From Pseudomonas sp. PB101 (lineage in GTDB: Bacteria > Pseudomonadota > Gammaproteobacteria > Pseudomonadales > Pseudomonadaceae), in contig NZ_RWIR01000013.1 of the NCBI RefSeq assembly GCF_009764265.1, forward strand, positions 1-64,000: 64,000 nucleotides of DNA, in the 5' to 3' direction. Below, piece after piece: positions 1-8,502 of the stretch (the first letter of the stretch is position 1; each line of letters starts with the position of its first letter). The position numbers were made by a program, and so were the translations under genes. The notes beneath the pieces were generated by a model. That model was not told where the DNA came from, did no database searches, and saw only the letters and a list, made by a program, of their open reading frames with translations.

Positions 1-23
1 CGGCGATGGCGTCTTTGAAATCG

Positions 24-49
24 CTATCGCCGGCAAGCCGGCTCCTACA
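24..49. repeat. single REP-like element
   Basis: A GC-rich imperfect palindrome centred on GCCGGCAAGCCGGC, followed by TCCTACA. It matches the half-elements of the paired REP sequences found later in the window, but only one copy is visible here; its partner may lie before the window. Confidence 0.6.
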
Positions 50-76
50 GGGAAGGTTATTTTTGTTAGAATGCAG

Positions 77-104
77 CGCGCCGCTAACCCGGCGCGTTTT
101 TTTT
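77..104 (+). terminator. rho-independent terminator of an upstream gene
   Basis: A 7-bp stem (CGCGCCG / CGGCGCG, loop CTAACC) is followed directly by eight T residues. It lies 48 bases before the trhO start codon, so it most likely ends a + strand gene outside the window. An attenuator role for trhO cannot be excluded. Confidence 0.7.
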
Positions 105-151
105 CGCATCCGGTTCACCCCTTACGAGGGTAGCCACCTGGAGATTTACCC

Positions 152-1093
152 ATGACACAACAGATTGTCGTGGCGGCACTGTATAAGTTCGTCACCCTGG
201 AAGATTACGTCGCCCTGCGCGAGCCACTGCTGCAGGCGATGGTCGACAACGGCATCAAAGGCACGCTGCTGATTGCCGAAGAAGGCATCAACGGCACCGT
301 GTCCGGCAGCCGCGAAGGCATCGACGGGCTGATGGCCTGGCTCAAGAACGACCCGCGCATGGACGACATCGACCACAAAGAGTCGTACTGCGACGAACAG
401 CCGTTCTACCGCACCAAAGTCAAACTCAAGAAAGAGATCGTCACCCTCGGCGTGGAAGGCGTGGACCCGAACAAAAAGGTCGGTACCTACGTCGACCCGC
501 AAGACTGGAACGCGCTGATCAGCGATCCTGAAGTGCTGTTGATCGACACCCGTAACGATTACGAAGTCTCGATCGGTACCTTCGAAGGCGCCATCGACCC
601 GAAAACCACCAGTTTTCGCGAATTTCCCGACTACATCAAAGCCAACTTCGACCCGGCCGTGCACAAGAAAGTCGCGATGTTCTGCACCGGCGGCATCCGC
701 TGCGAGAAGGCATCGAGCTACATGCTCAGCGAAGGCTACGGTGAGGTCTACCACCTCAAGGGCGGCATCCTGAAGTACCTCGAAGAGGTGCCGCAGGAAG
801 AAACCAAATGGCAGGGCGACTGCTTCGTGTTCGATAACCGCGTGACGGTGCGTCATGACCTGAGCGAGGGCGACTATGACCAATGTCATGCCTGCCGCAC
901 GCCGGTCAGCGTGGAAGACCGCGCGTCCGAGCATTACGTGGCCGGCATCAGTTGCCCGCACTGCTGGGATAAGCTGAGCGAGAAGACCCGTCGCAGTGCC
1001 ATCGACCGGCAGAAGCAGATCGAACTGGCCAAGGCTCGCAACCAGCCTCACCCGATCGGCTACAACTATAAGCAAGCATCCACCGAGGCCTGA
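152..1093 (+). CDS. trhO: tRNA uridine(34) hydroxylase, rhodanese-type
   Basis: The 313-residue protein matches the TrhO/YceA family in length and layout. Family members hydroxylate uridine 34 of certain tRNAs, the first step towards 5-(carboxy)methoxyuridine at the wobble position, in the cytoplasm. An N-terminal acylphosphatase-like region is followed by a rhodanese domain of about residues 120-220. The active loop CTGGIR starts at Cys178, and a second cysteine follows at 184. The C-terminal part has CHAC and CPHC cysteine pairs that could bind a metal. The ATG is preceded by CTGGAG. The next gene starts 3 bases after the stop, so the two are probably co-transcribed. Confidence 0.93.
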   Translation: MTQQIVVAALYKFVTLEDYVALREPLLQAMVDNGIKGTLLIAEEGINGTVSGSREGIDGLMAWLKNDPRMDDIDHKESYCDEQPFYRTKVKLKKEIVTLGVEGVDPNKKVGTYVDPQDWNALISDPEVLLIDTRNDYEVSIGTFEGAIDPKTTSFREFPDYIKANFDPAVHKKVAMFCTGGIRCEKASSYMLSEGYGEVYHLKGGILKYLEEVPQEETKWQGDCFVFDNRVTVRHDLSEGDYDQCHACRTPVSVEDRASEHYVAGISCPHCWDKLSEKTRRSAIDRQKQIELAKARNQPHPIGYNYKQASTEA

Positions 1094-1096
1094 ACC

Positions 1097-1732
1097 ATGT
1101 CTGCACGCCTGCTCTATGTGATGGACCCGATGTGTTCCTGGTGCTGGGGGTTTGCCCCGGTGGCCAACGCACTGGTCGAGCAGGCGCAGGTTGCAGGTGT
1201 GGAGGTGCACTTGATTGTCGGTGGTCTGCGCACCGGCAACGGTGCCGCGCTGGAGCCGACTACCCGGCGCTACATCCTTGAACACTGGCAGGCAGTCACC
1301 GAAGCCACCGGTCAGCCCTTCACGCTTGAAGGCGCGCTGCCCGATGGCTTTGTCTACGACACCGAGCCTGCCTGCCGGGCGCTGGTGACGGCGCGCGGAC
1401 TGGCGCCGGACTGTGCGTGGAAACTGCTGGGGCTGATTCAGCGCGCCTTTTACGTCGAGGGTCGCGATGTCACGCGCGCCAGTGTCCTGGTGGAGTTGGC
1501 CGAGCAGGCCGGTCTGCCGCGAATTGAATTCGCCGCGGCGTTCGATCGTGCCGATACGCACGCCGCTACCTCTGCCGATTTCACCTGGGTCCAGGATCTG
1601 GGCATTGCCGGCTTCCCGACCTTGCTGGCGGAGCGTAATGGCCAGCTCGCATTGCTGACCAATGGCTATCAGCCTCTGAGCGAGTTGTCGCCGCTGCTCG
1701 GCCGCTGGCTGGAGCGCGCTGCCTGTGCTTGA
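1097..1732 (+). CDS. DsbA-family thioredoxin-like protein
   Basis: A 211-residue protein of the DsbA/FrnE-like thioredoxin superfamily. It opens with a beta strand and a CSWC redox motif (Cys13, Cys16), followed by an all-helical insertion. The cis-proline loop is probably the GFPT near residue 177. No signal peptide is visible, so it likely acts in the cytoplasm as a thiol oxidoreductase or glutathione-dependent enzyme rather than as a periplasmic Dsb protein. The gene lies 3 bases after trhO, and its end overlaps the next gene by 8 bases. The substrate is unknown. Confidence 0.85.
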   Translation: MSARLLYVMDPMCSWCWGFAPVANALVEQAQVAGVEVHLIVGGLRTGNGAALEPTTRRYILEHWQAVTEATGQPFTLEGALPDGFVYDTEPACRALVTARGLAPDCAWKLLGLIQRAFYVEGRDVTRASVLVELAEQAGLPRIEFAAAFDRADTHAATSADFTWVQDLGIAGFPTLLAERNGQLALLTNGYQPLSELSPLLGRWLERAACA

Positions 1733-3542
1733 CCTGCCCGATGATGTTTCCAACGCTAAACGTGTCGACCGTCTGAGCTGGGCGGAAATCCGCCGCCTGG
1801 CCCTGCATCACAAGAAGTCCCTGTGGATCGCCAACGGCGTGGCCGTGCTGGCGACCTTGTGCAGCGTACCGATTCCCTTGCTCCTGCCGTTGCTGGTGGA
1901 TGAGGTGCTGCTGGGGCACGGTGATGCCGCGCTGAAGATCATGAACCACGCGCTGCCCGAGGGCTGGCAGAAGGCCGCGGGTTACATCGGCCTGATGCTG
2001 CTGGTGACCTTGACCCTGCGCTGTGCGGCATTGCTGTTCAACGTGGTGCAGGCGAAATTGTTCGCCGGGTTGGCCAAGGACATCGTCTACCGCATTCGAA
2101 TACGCCTGATCGAACGGCTCAAGCGTATCTCGCTGGGGGAATACGAAAGCCTGGGCAGCGGCACGGTGACCACGCATCTGGTCACCGACCTGGACACGCT
2201 GGACAAGTTCGTCGGTGAAACCCTCAGTCGTTTCCTCGTGGCCATGCTGACCCTGGTCGGCACGGCGGGCATTCTGATGTGGATGCACTGGAAGCTGGCC
2301 TTGCTGATTCTGCTGTTCAACCCACTGGTGATCTACGCCACGGTGCAGTTGGGCAAGCGGGTCAAGCACCTGAAGAAACTCGAGAACGACAGCACTTCGC
2401 GCTTTACCCAGGCGCTGACCGAAACCCTGGATGCGATCCAGGAAGTTCGCGCCGGCAACCGCCAGGGCTTTTTCCTCGGTCGCTTGGGGCATCGCGCCCG
2501 AGACGTACGCGACTATGCGGTGAATTCGCAATGGAAAACCGATGCGTCGAACCGCGCCAGCGGTTTGCTGTTCCAGTTCGGCATCGATATTTTCCGTGCC
2601 GCCGCGATGCTCACCGTGCTGTTTTCCGACCTTTCGATCGGCCAGATGCTCGCGGTGTTCAGCTACCTGTGGTTCATGATCGGCCCGGTGGAGCAACTGC
2701 TGAACCTGCAATATGCCTACTACGCTGCCGGCGGTGCACTGGCGCGTATCAATGAGCTGCTGTCCCGGGCCGACGAGCCTGAATACCCGGGCGGCGTCGA
2801 CCCGTTCATCGGTCGCGAGACGGTCGGGCTGGAAGTGCAAGGGTTGAGCTTCGGTTATGGCGATGAACTGGTCCTGAACCAGATGAACCTGTCCATCGCC
2901 CCCGGCGAAAAGGTCGCGATCGTCGGTGCCAGCGGCGGTGGCAAGAGCACCCTGGTGCAACTGCTGCTGGGCTTGTACACGCCGTTGGCTGGCACCATTC
3001 GCTTCGGCGGTTCGACCCAGCAAGAGATCGGCCTGGAAACCGTGCGGGAGAATGTTGCCGTGGTCCTGCAACATCCGGCGCTGTTCAACGACACCATCCG
3101 GGCCAACCTGACCATGGGTCGTGAGCGCAGTGACGACGCGTGCTGGAAGGCACTGGAAATCGCCCAATTGCACAGTACGGTGCGGGACTTGCCCCATGGC
3201 CTGGACAGCATCGTCGGGCGCTCCGGTGTGCGTTTGTCCGGCGGACAGCGTCAACGCCTGGCCATCGCCCGGATGGTGCTGGCCGAGCCCAAGGTGGTGA
3301 TCCTCGACGAAGCCACCTCGGCGCTGGATGCCGCCACCGAATACAACCTGCACCAGGCGCTGGCGCGGTTTCTGAGCAATCGCACCACGCTGATCATTGC
3401 CCACCGCCTTTCGGCGGTGAAACAGGCCGACCGGGTGCTGGTGTTCGACGGGGGGCAGATCGCGGAGGATGGCGACCATCAGCAACTGATTGCCGATGGT
3501 GGTTTGTACGCCAAGCTTTATGGGCATTTGCAACAGCACTGA
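1725..3542 (+). CDS. ABC exporter, fused permease and ATPase
   Basis: A 605-residue half-transporter of the MsbA/LmrA type, expected to work as a dimer in the inner membrane. A six-helix transmembrane domain covers about residues 30-330. The nucleotide-binding domain has a Walker A (GASGGGKS, 401-408), signature LSGGQ (504-508), Walker B VVILDE (524-529) and H-loop His560, so it should be an active ATPase. The start is a GTG inside the end of the preceding gene, which indicates translational coupling. The cargo cannot be told from sequence. The stop lies 11 bases from the stop of the convergent toxin gene, and no terminator is visible between them. Confidence 0.88.
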   Translation: MLDLPDDVSNAKRVDRLSWAEIRRLALHHKKSLWIANGVAVLATLCSVPIPLLLPLLVDEVLLGHGDAALKIMNHALPEGWQKAAGYIGLMLLVTLTLRCAALLFNVVQAKLFAGLAKDIVYRIRIRLIERLKRISLGEYESLGSGTVTTHLVTDLDTLDKFVGETLSRFLVAMLTLVGTAGILMWMHWKLALLILLFNPLVIYATVQLGKRVKHLKKLENDSTSRFTQALTETLDAIQEVRAGNRQGFFLGRLGHRARDVRDYAVNSQWKTDASNRASGLLFQFGIDIFRAAAMLTVLFSDLSIGQMLAVFSYLWFMIGPVEQLLNLQYAYYAAGGALARINELLSRADEPEYPGGVDPFIGRETVGLEVQGLSFGYGDELVLNQMNLSIAPGEKVAIVGASGGGKSTLVQLLLGLYTPLAGTIRFGGSTQQEIGLETVRENVAVVLQHPALFNDTIRANLTMGRERSDDACWKALEIAQLHSTVRDLPHGLDSIVGRSGVRLSGGQRQRLAIARMVLAEPKVVILDEATSALDAATEYNLHQALARFLSNRTTLIIAHRLSAVKQADRVLVFDGGQIAEDGDHQQLIADGGLYAKLYGHLQQH

Positions 3543-3553
3543 CCAGCAGGCAA

Positions 3554-6500
3554 TTACTTCCAGATCACGTCCAGTGCATTGGCGTTGCCGTCATGGCCGA
3601 ATTGCTTCATCACGACCGAGCACGAATCGCACGGTGCCAGGGTGGTGGCGATCGTGATGGAGTCCAGATCCTTGGGGTCCGGGTATTTGCCTCGGATGAC
3701 ACTGATGAGTTTGCTCTCGGTGTCCAGTGAGGTGGGGCGAGACGTGAGCGCAGGGGTGTAGGTTTCAATGTTATCGATGGTGTGCGGGATCGCCTGCAAC
3801 TTACCCTGGGGCGATACTTCCAGTGCAGTTTTTGGGAAACGCACTTGATGATCGATGTTGAAGTAGGTGGTGCTGCCGACTTTGACCTGATTCGTATGCC
3901 TGTTCCTGGAAAATAATGGCAAGAAGCCGGTATCACCCTGGCTGCCGGAAACACTGACGTACACCTCGTGCGCCCCGGCCTTGGTCTTGATTTCCGCGAA
4001 TGCAATGTTCCTGGGTCTGCGCAGGGCGCGCCCTGTTTTTTTGCTGATAAGGCGTTGCAGTTGCATCATCGTGTCATCGATTTTCAATGCCTTTGCCCCC
4101 GCCTGTGTCGATGACTCAACGGTGATGACCTTTTTATCGAACAGGTTGTTGAAAATTTCTGCGGTCGTTTCGCGCGCACTGTCGGGTGCAGTCCTGGACA
4201 GCGACCAGGTTGCAGCACCGTCGGAAGAGGACCGAATGATCATTCGTGTGGAGTGATCGAATAAAGCCGCTTCGCCCGGGCTGGTATCAACCTTGAGCCA
4301 TTTGAGTGTTTCGGGCGGATTGGCGTGGCCGCCGATCGGGATCGCAATTTCATCCATTGCTTTCAATGCCCGCTCTACCGCCACATGACCATGGATTCTG
4401 ACCATGTTGTTGGCATTCAGGGAGCCGGTGTACACCAGCAGTAACTCGTTTTTCAGTTCGTCGGGAAGGGTGTCGGCTTTCTTGAACATCAGGATGTCAT
4501 GCACGCTATGTCCAGGTGCGCGCTCGGCGAAGTAAAAGTCCCCGGCGTTCAGCCGCGTGAACACGTAGTGTTTTGAGCTGTCCGCCGCTTCAACAATGAT
4601 GCTGCCGACGTGGAAGTTATCGACGAGTTCTTCTCCCGGAACGCGGACACTGACCATGACCCGCCCATAAATACCTTTTTGAAATTCCATTGTGCCCTGA
4701 AGGGTCGAGTGGGGGCGGATCGCGCTCACTTGCAGTGCAGCTCTGTTGGTAGCCGGGATGTAGGTAATATCCCCGAACCAGGGCGCCCAGCCCTTGGCAG
4801 TATCAAAACTGCCGATGTCGGGTGTGGGGGCAGGGTCGCGAAGGACATAGCTGGTTTTACACAGTGCGGCCCCGGGCATGCGACGGATTCTGCAAGGGGC
4901 CGACTTGTAGCTGTCCTTCAGGTCCATCAGGTCAGCGCGGCGTAACACATCGTCCTGCAGTCGATAAGGCTGGTCGTCAATGAAGAGCGTCGTCCGGCCA
5001 TCGACTTCGAGCACTTCGCGCACTCTGCTTTTGTCAGCCAACTCGACGATGACATTGTCTTGGTTTTTTTCCAGGGGGCTGTAGTGGGATCGCCCCAATG
5101 ACAGCTCACTCGACCGGCTGGCCAGCAAGGGGCCATAGGGCCTGGAGGACAATGGGTCGACCAGATAATGCCGGGCGTTGCCTGAGGACGACAGGTTGCG
5201 TATGGCTACATCGTCCACGCCTCTCAGGGACGCTAACTGGTCGCCGTTTACCAGAGGCTTCCAGCCGCCCGCACCCGTGACCTGCGGCAGGCTGCGGGAG
5301 AAATGATAGTGACCCGCTCTGCCTGCCAGTTCCCTGGCGCGGAAAATACCCGATCTGCCGATTTTCAGGCCTTTTGATCCCAGTGCCTTGAGCAACGATC
5401 CGATGCCATCAAGCGGATTCAGTGCCAGCAAGCTCAAAACCAAAAACTCTTTGGTCAGAGACGTAAATGCCGGAAGCCTGGCGCGTAAGGTGAGTTGGCT
5501 GGCGTTGCTGATCAGTTTTGTCGAGCCCGAAGCAAACTTGCCGATCGGTTGTACGAATGACAACAGGTCGATGAACACTCCGAACACGCCATTGATAAGG
5601 CGCGTCTTTTCGCCTGAAGCCAAATCTTCGATACTTTTCCAGAACGGCACGAAGATTTTGATAACTTCGAGGATTTTATCTTTCCTGGCTTTTTCGCGTT
5701 CAAACGCGGTCTGCCCGGCACATTCCTTGTAGAGCTGTTGGGGGTCTATAAACGGCAACAGGCTGGCAATGAGCTCACTGATTGCCAGGCAACGGGGTGA
5801 GGAAAGTGTCAGTGGAGCACTGTTTGCTGCCTGCTCACTGTTGGAGGGTGCGGTGAACGTATCACCCAGTTGTTCGATGATTGCCTCACAGGCCGCTCCT
5901 GCTTTGGGTGCGCTCCCGGTCGAATGAGCCTCCCAGTCAAAGGGCAATGTCTGGTTGCGCACCACCGAAACTGAAACGGTCCCTTTGGGCGTCCGCCACT
6001 GCTCGATTTTTTTGCTACCGCCGAATTGCTCAGTGTCGGGGTTTTCCACGCGGCGTATTACGCCTGCTCGGGGTAGCAGTTCGTAAGTCCTCGTTTCATT
6101 GGCGTAGGTCGCCTGCAAAATCAAGCCATTGCGGGCTCGTAACGGCAGGAGTATTTCAGGCGTTTCGTTTTGGGCTTCTATGCCGCTGGTTTGCTTTCTC
6201 AGACTATGGATTTTGAGTTCACCCCATTCAATGGCCTGGCGATCATCGAATGGGAGTGACGCCAGCTGACTGCGAATCAGCGTTTTGTAAGCGGTGGTCT
6301 GGCGTTCAAGGTAATCCTGGAAGCGGAGATAGAACATCGATTTGACGTTTGGCAGGGTGCCATATACTGCCGGTATCCCTGGTGCTTTCCAATAAAAGGG
6401 CGACGTTACCCTCCGGTCACTGTCGATACTGAAATAATATTGACTGACGGCGCCATCAGTCCGCGTGTAATACCACCGTGTCTGTTCATCGAATTCATTC

Positions 6501-8197
6501 GAAGCGAGAATGTCGATGAGCGAATAGTGGTCGTACTCCCTGCCGGGGAGGGTCGGAACGCTATTCCATCGGATGCTCTCGCGTTCTTTCCTCGCCAGCT
6601 TCCTGTTTTCAGCGACAAAGCGATGTCCAAAGAACTCTTGCGCTACGGTTTTCGCCATCGATAGCCGGTTGGGCGGGGTTTCGTTGATTCGGGTGATGGC
6701 AGTGCCGAGCGCTTTGGTGTGTTTGTCCAGCTCCGATAGCGCCAGCTCGATCTCGGGCTCAGTGTGATCCTCATGACGTTTAGACGGGACAATGCCTTGG
6801 GTCACTGCCCAGTCCAGTGTCGGCAGCAGCCTTGCCAGGCTTATTTCTTTTAGTTGCTCGTCTGTCGCTCCCTCGACCCGATCGAGGGCCAGGTTAACCA
6901 ATTGCCGAAAGGTCATTCGGCATAGCGCTGCGGGGTCAGTAGCGTTTATCAGGTTCACGCCATTCAGGAAGTTCACCCAGACAAGGGAAGTCCGGTAGGG
7001 GAGGCCGGGTGGGATATCGGCGACCCGGAACTCCAGCGGAAACTGGCACAGATACAGTCGAGCCATGACAATCGCTTCTTTTTCCGACGCGGCCCGTTTT
7101 GACGTGAGTAGATGGGTTTCGAATTCGTTTCGAAGGGACTGATAACTTTTGCCCCAGTGCGAACGCGCCTGCCAATCGAAACCGGCGATCTCTTCCGGGT
7201 TTCGGCTCGGTGCCTCAAACCAGGTTTGCAATGCATTGGCGATGACCTTGATACGGATGTGCTGCGATGTTTCTTCGCCAGGTGTTCCTCCATACCAGTT
7301 CAAGGTCGACAGTAAACGGGTTGCCAGTTTCCCGGCTTCAGGGGTTTGCAGGATCTTTTCAAGATAAACGGCAGGAGTGGCGCGGATTTGTTCAACGGTA
7401 GCCGACATGACAATGTCATTGGCCAGATGGGTGAATGGAGAAATGCCGGCCTCGGGTAGAAACGCTCTTATCGTTTCGATCGTTTCCGCACCGATGATCT
7501 GCTCTTGCACTTTCTGCATCGTGACAATGGAGGGATCGGATGAAACTGCCTGGAGAGTTTTAAACACTTTGCGATCTTTTTCGCTGGGAGGGCGCTTCAA
7601 GTCGACAATGTTGAAGTCGTCTTCCAGTTTCAGACGATAGCTTGAGATTTTTTCCTCAAGGGCATTGATGGCTGCATGGTGTTCGGTCGTGTTGGTCGGG
7701 TCCCAGGGGGCTAGACCGTAAAAAGTGGCCATTCTGGGCAGGCTGACAAGGCGGTCGTAGCGGATCTGCCCACCCAGTAACTTGGCGGCCTTTTCGATGC
7801 GGGCTTTAAGTTCTGGCCATTTTTCAGATCCGGTCAATGCCAGATCCATCTTGTTCTCGTCATCGTCATTCGACGTCTCGTAGACGTAGGTTCCGTCTTT
7901 TGCAGTGACAATCAAGCGGTGAGGGGACACGCTTTTACTTTCACACAGTGCTTGGTACTCGCTGTCTTTCATCAACTCTTGCAAAGCGGTTTGAGCAACT
8001 TCATTTTCCTGATCCAGCGCAGAGTGCGTGCGGGGGGCAAGCAGTGTTTGCGCGAATCGAGAGATAGAGCCGACTTCTGCGCGCAGGGAAGACAGCAATA
8101 ATTCATAGTCATCCAGTTGGTTCTGCTGGATCTGCGCAGTGGTCGGGGCTGAATTTGAAGTTTCAGTTGAACTCTCGGTTAAAGGGGGCGTTTGCAT
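3554..8197 (-). CDS. large toxin-like protein with C-terminal deaminase domain
   Basis: A 1547-residue protein with no signal peptide. Its N-terminal two thirds resemble the large, poorly characterised toxin-like proteins of Pseudomonas. A hydrophobic stretch past the middle (for example LVLSLLALNPLDGIG) could be a membrane or translocation segment. From about residue 1395 the protein looks like a nucleic-acid deaminase of the BURPS668_1122 'toxin-deaminase' type: strands RNIAFAEI and EVYVSVSG, then Asp-Thr-Glu (1492-1494) in the place of the usual His-x-Glu, then PCDSC (Cys1523, Cys1526) as zinc ligands. Family knowledge predicts deamination of a nucleobase in nucleic acid. The domain sits at the extreme C terminus, as in polymorphic toxins. 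No immunity gene follows: the next gene downstream is the convergent exporter. The G+C content looks lower than in the neighbours. Confidence 0.75.
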   Translation of the reverse strand: MQTPPLTESSTETSNSAPTTAQIQQNQLDDYELLLSSLRAEVGSISRFAQTLLAPRTHSALDQENEVAQTALQELMKDSEYQALCESKSVSPHRLIVTAKDGTYVYETSNDDDENKMDLALTGSEKWPELKARIEKAAKLLGGQIRYDRLVSLPRMATFYGLAPWDPTNTTEHHAAINALEEKISSYRLKLEDDFNIVDLKRPPSEKDRKVFKTLQAVSSDPSIVTMQKVQEQIIGAETIETIRAFLPEAGISPFTHLANDIVMSATVEQIRATPAVYLEKILQTPEAGKLATRLLSTLNWYGGTPGEETSQHIRIKVIANALQTWFEAPSRNPEEIAGFDWQARSHWGKSYQSLRNEFETHLLTSKRAASEKEAIVMARLYLCQFPLEFRVADIPPGLPYRTSLVWVNFLNGVNLINATDPAALCRMTFRQLVNLALDRVEGATDEQLKEISLARLLPTLDWAVTQGIVPSKRHEDHTEPEIELALSELDKHTKALGTAITRINETPPNRLSMAKTVAQEFFGHRFVAENRKLARKERESIRWNSVPTLPGREYDHYSLIDILASNEFDEQTRWYYTRTDGAVSQYYFSIDSDRRVTSPFYWKAPGIPAVYGTLPNVKSMFYLRFQDYLERQTTAYKTLIRSQLASLPFDDRQAIEWGELKIHSLRKQTSGIEAQNETPEILLPLRARNGLILQATYANETRTYELLPRAGVIRRVENPDTEQFGGSKKIEQWRTPKGTVSVSVVRNQTLPFDWEAHSTGSAPKAGAACEAIIEQLGDTFTAPSNSEQAANSAPLTLSSPRCLAISELIASLLPFIDPQQLYKECAGQTAFEREKARKDKILEVIKIFVPFWKSIEDLASGEKTRLINGVFGVFIDLLSFVQPIGKFASGSTKLISNASQLTLRARLPAFTSLTKEFLVLSLLALNPLDGIGSLLKALGSKGLKIGRSGIFRARELAGRAGHYHFSRSLPQVTGAGGWKPLVNGDQLASLRGVDDVAIRNLSSSGNARHYLVDPLSSRPYGPLLASRSSELSLGRSHYSPLEKNQDNVIVELADKSRVREVLEVDGRTTLFIDDQPYRLQDDVLRRADLMDLKDSYKSAPCRIRRMPGAALCKTSYVLRDPAPTPDIGSFDTAKGWAPWFGDITYIPATNRAALQVSAIRPHSTLQGTMEFQKGIYGRVMVSVRVPGEELVDNFHVGSIIVEAADSSKHYVFTRLNAGDFYFAERAPGHSVHDILMFKKADTLPDELKNELLLVYTGSLNANNMVRIHGHVAVERALKAMDEIAIPIGGHANPPETLKWLKVDTSPGEAALFDHSTRMIIRSSSDGAATWSLSRTAPDSARETTAEIFNNLFDKKVITVESSTQAGAKALKIDDTMMQLQRLISKKTGRALRRPRNIAFAEIKTKAGAHEVYVSVSGSQGDTGFLPLFSRNRHTNQVKVGSTTYFNIDHQVRFPKTALEVSPQGKLQAIPHTIDNIETYTPALTSRPTSLDTESKLISVIRGKYPDPKDLDSITIATTLAPCDSCSVVMKQFGHDGNANALDVIWK

Positions 8198-8502
8198 AAG
8201 CCTGCTTTTCTCTTTTCGTTGCGTCGGTTGGCCTTCGCTCGATTGAACGAGCGTTGGCGTTTTGCCACCGATTACAACGGTTCATGGCAGAGGCTGTGCG
8301 GTACATAGTTAATGCAGCGTTTTTTAACCAGCCGACTTCTGTACAAGGTCTGTGTGCGGGGCGGTACGGCGCTGGCGTTGCTTAAGGAACGCTACTCACG
8401 GAGGGCGGCAGTTCATACTTGCCGGGATCACGAACGCCCCCTAGTCTAGCTGTAGCGATTTCGTCCGGAAGACGAGCAAGCAGTGCTAATGCAAGGGACC
8501 TC
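8198..8502. other. intergenic region between divergent genes
   Basis: These 305 bases separate the toxin gene (-) and the GGDEF/EAL gene (+). The toxin ATG is preceded on its strand by a purine-rich stretch (AAAGAGAAAAGCAGG). No convincing -35/-10 pair, repeat or small gene was found. Confidence 0.5.

Noticed and set aside
3579..3761. A 60-codon + strand frame at the toxin 3' end, considered as an immunity gene
   Set aside because: It lies wholly inside the toxin gene in antisense, has no ribosome-binding site and reads as a shadow of the deaminase coding sequence.
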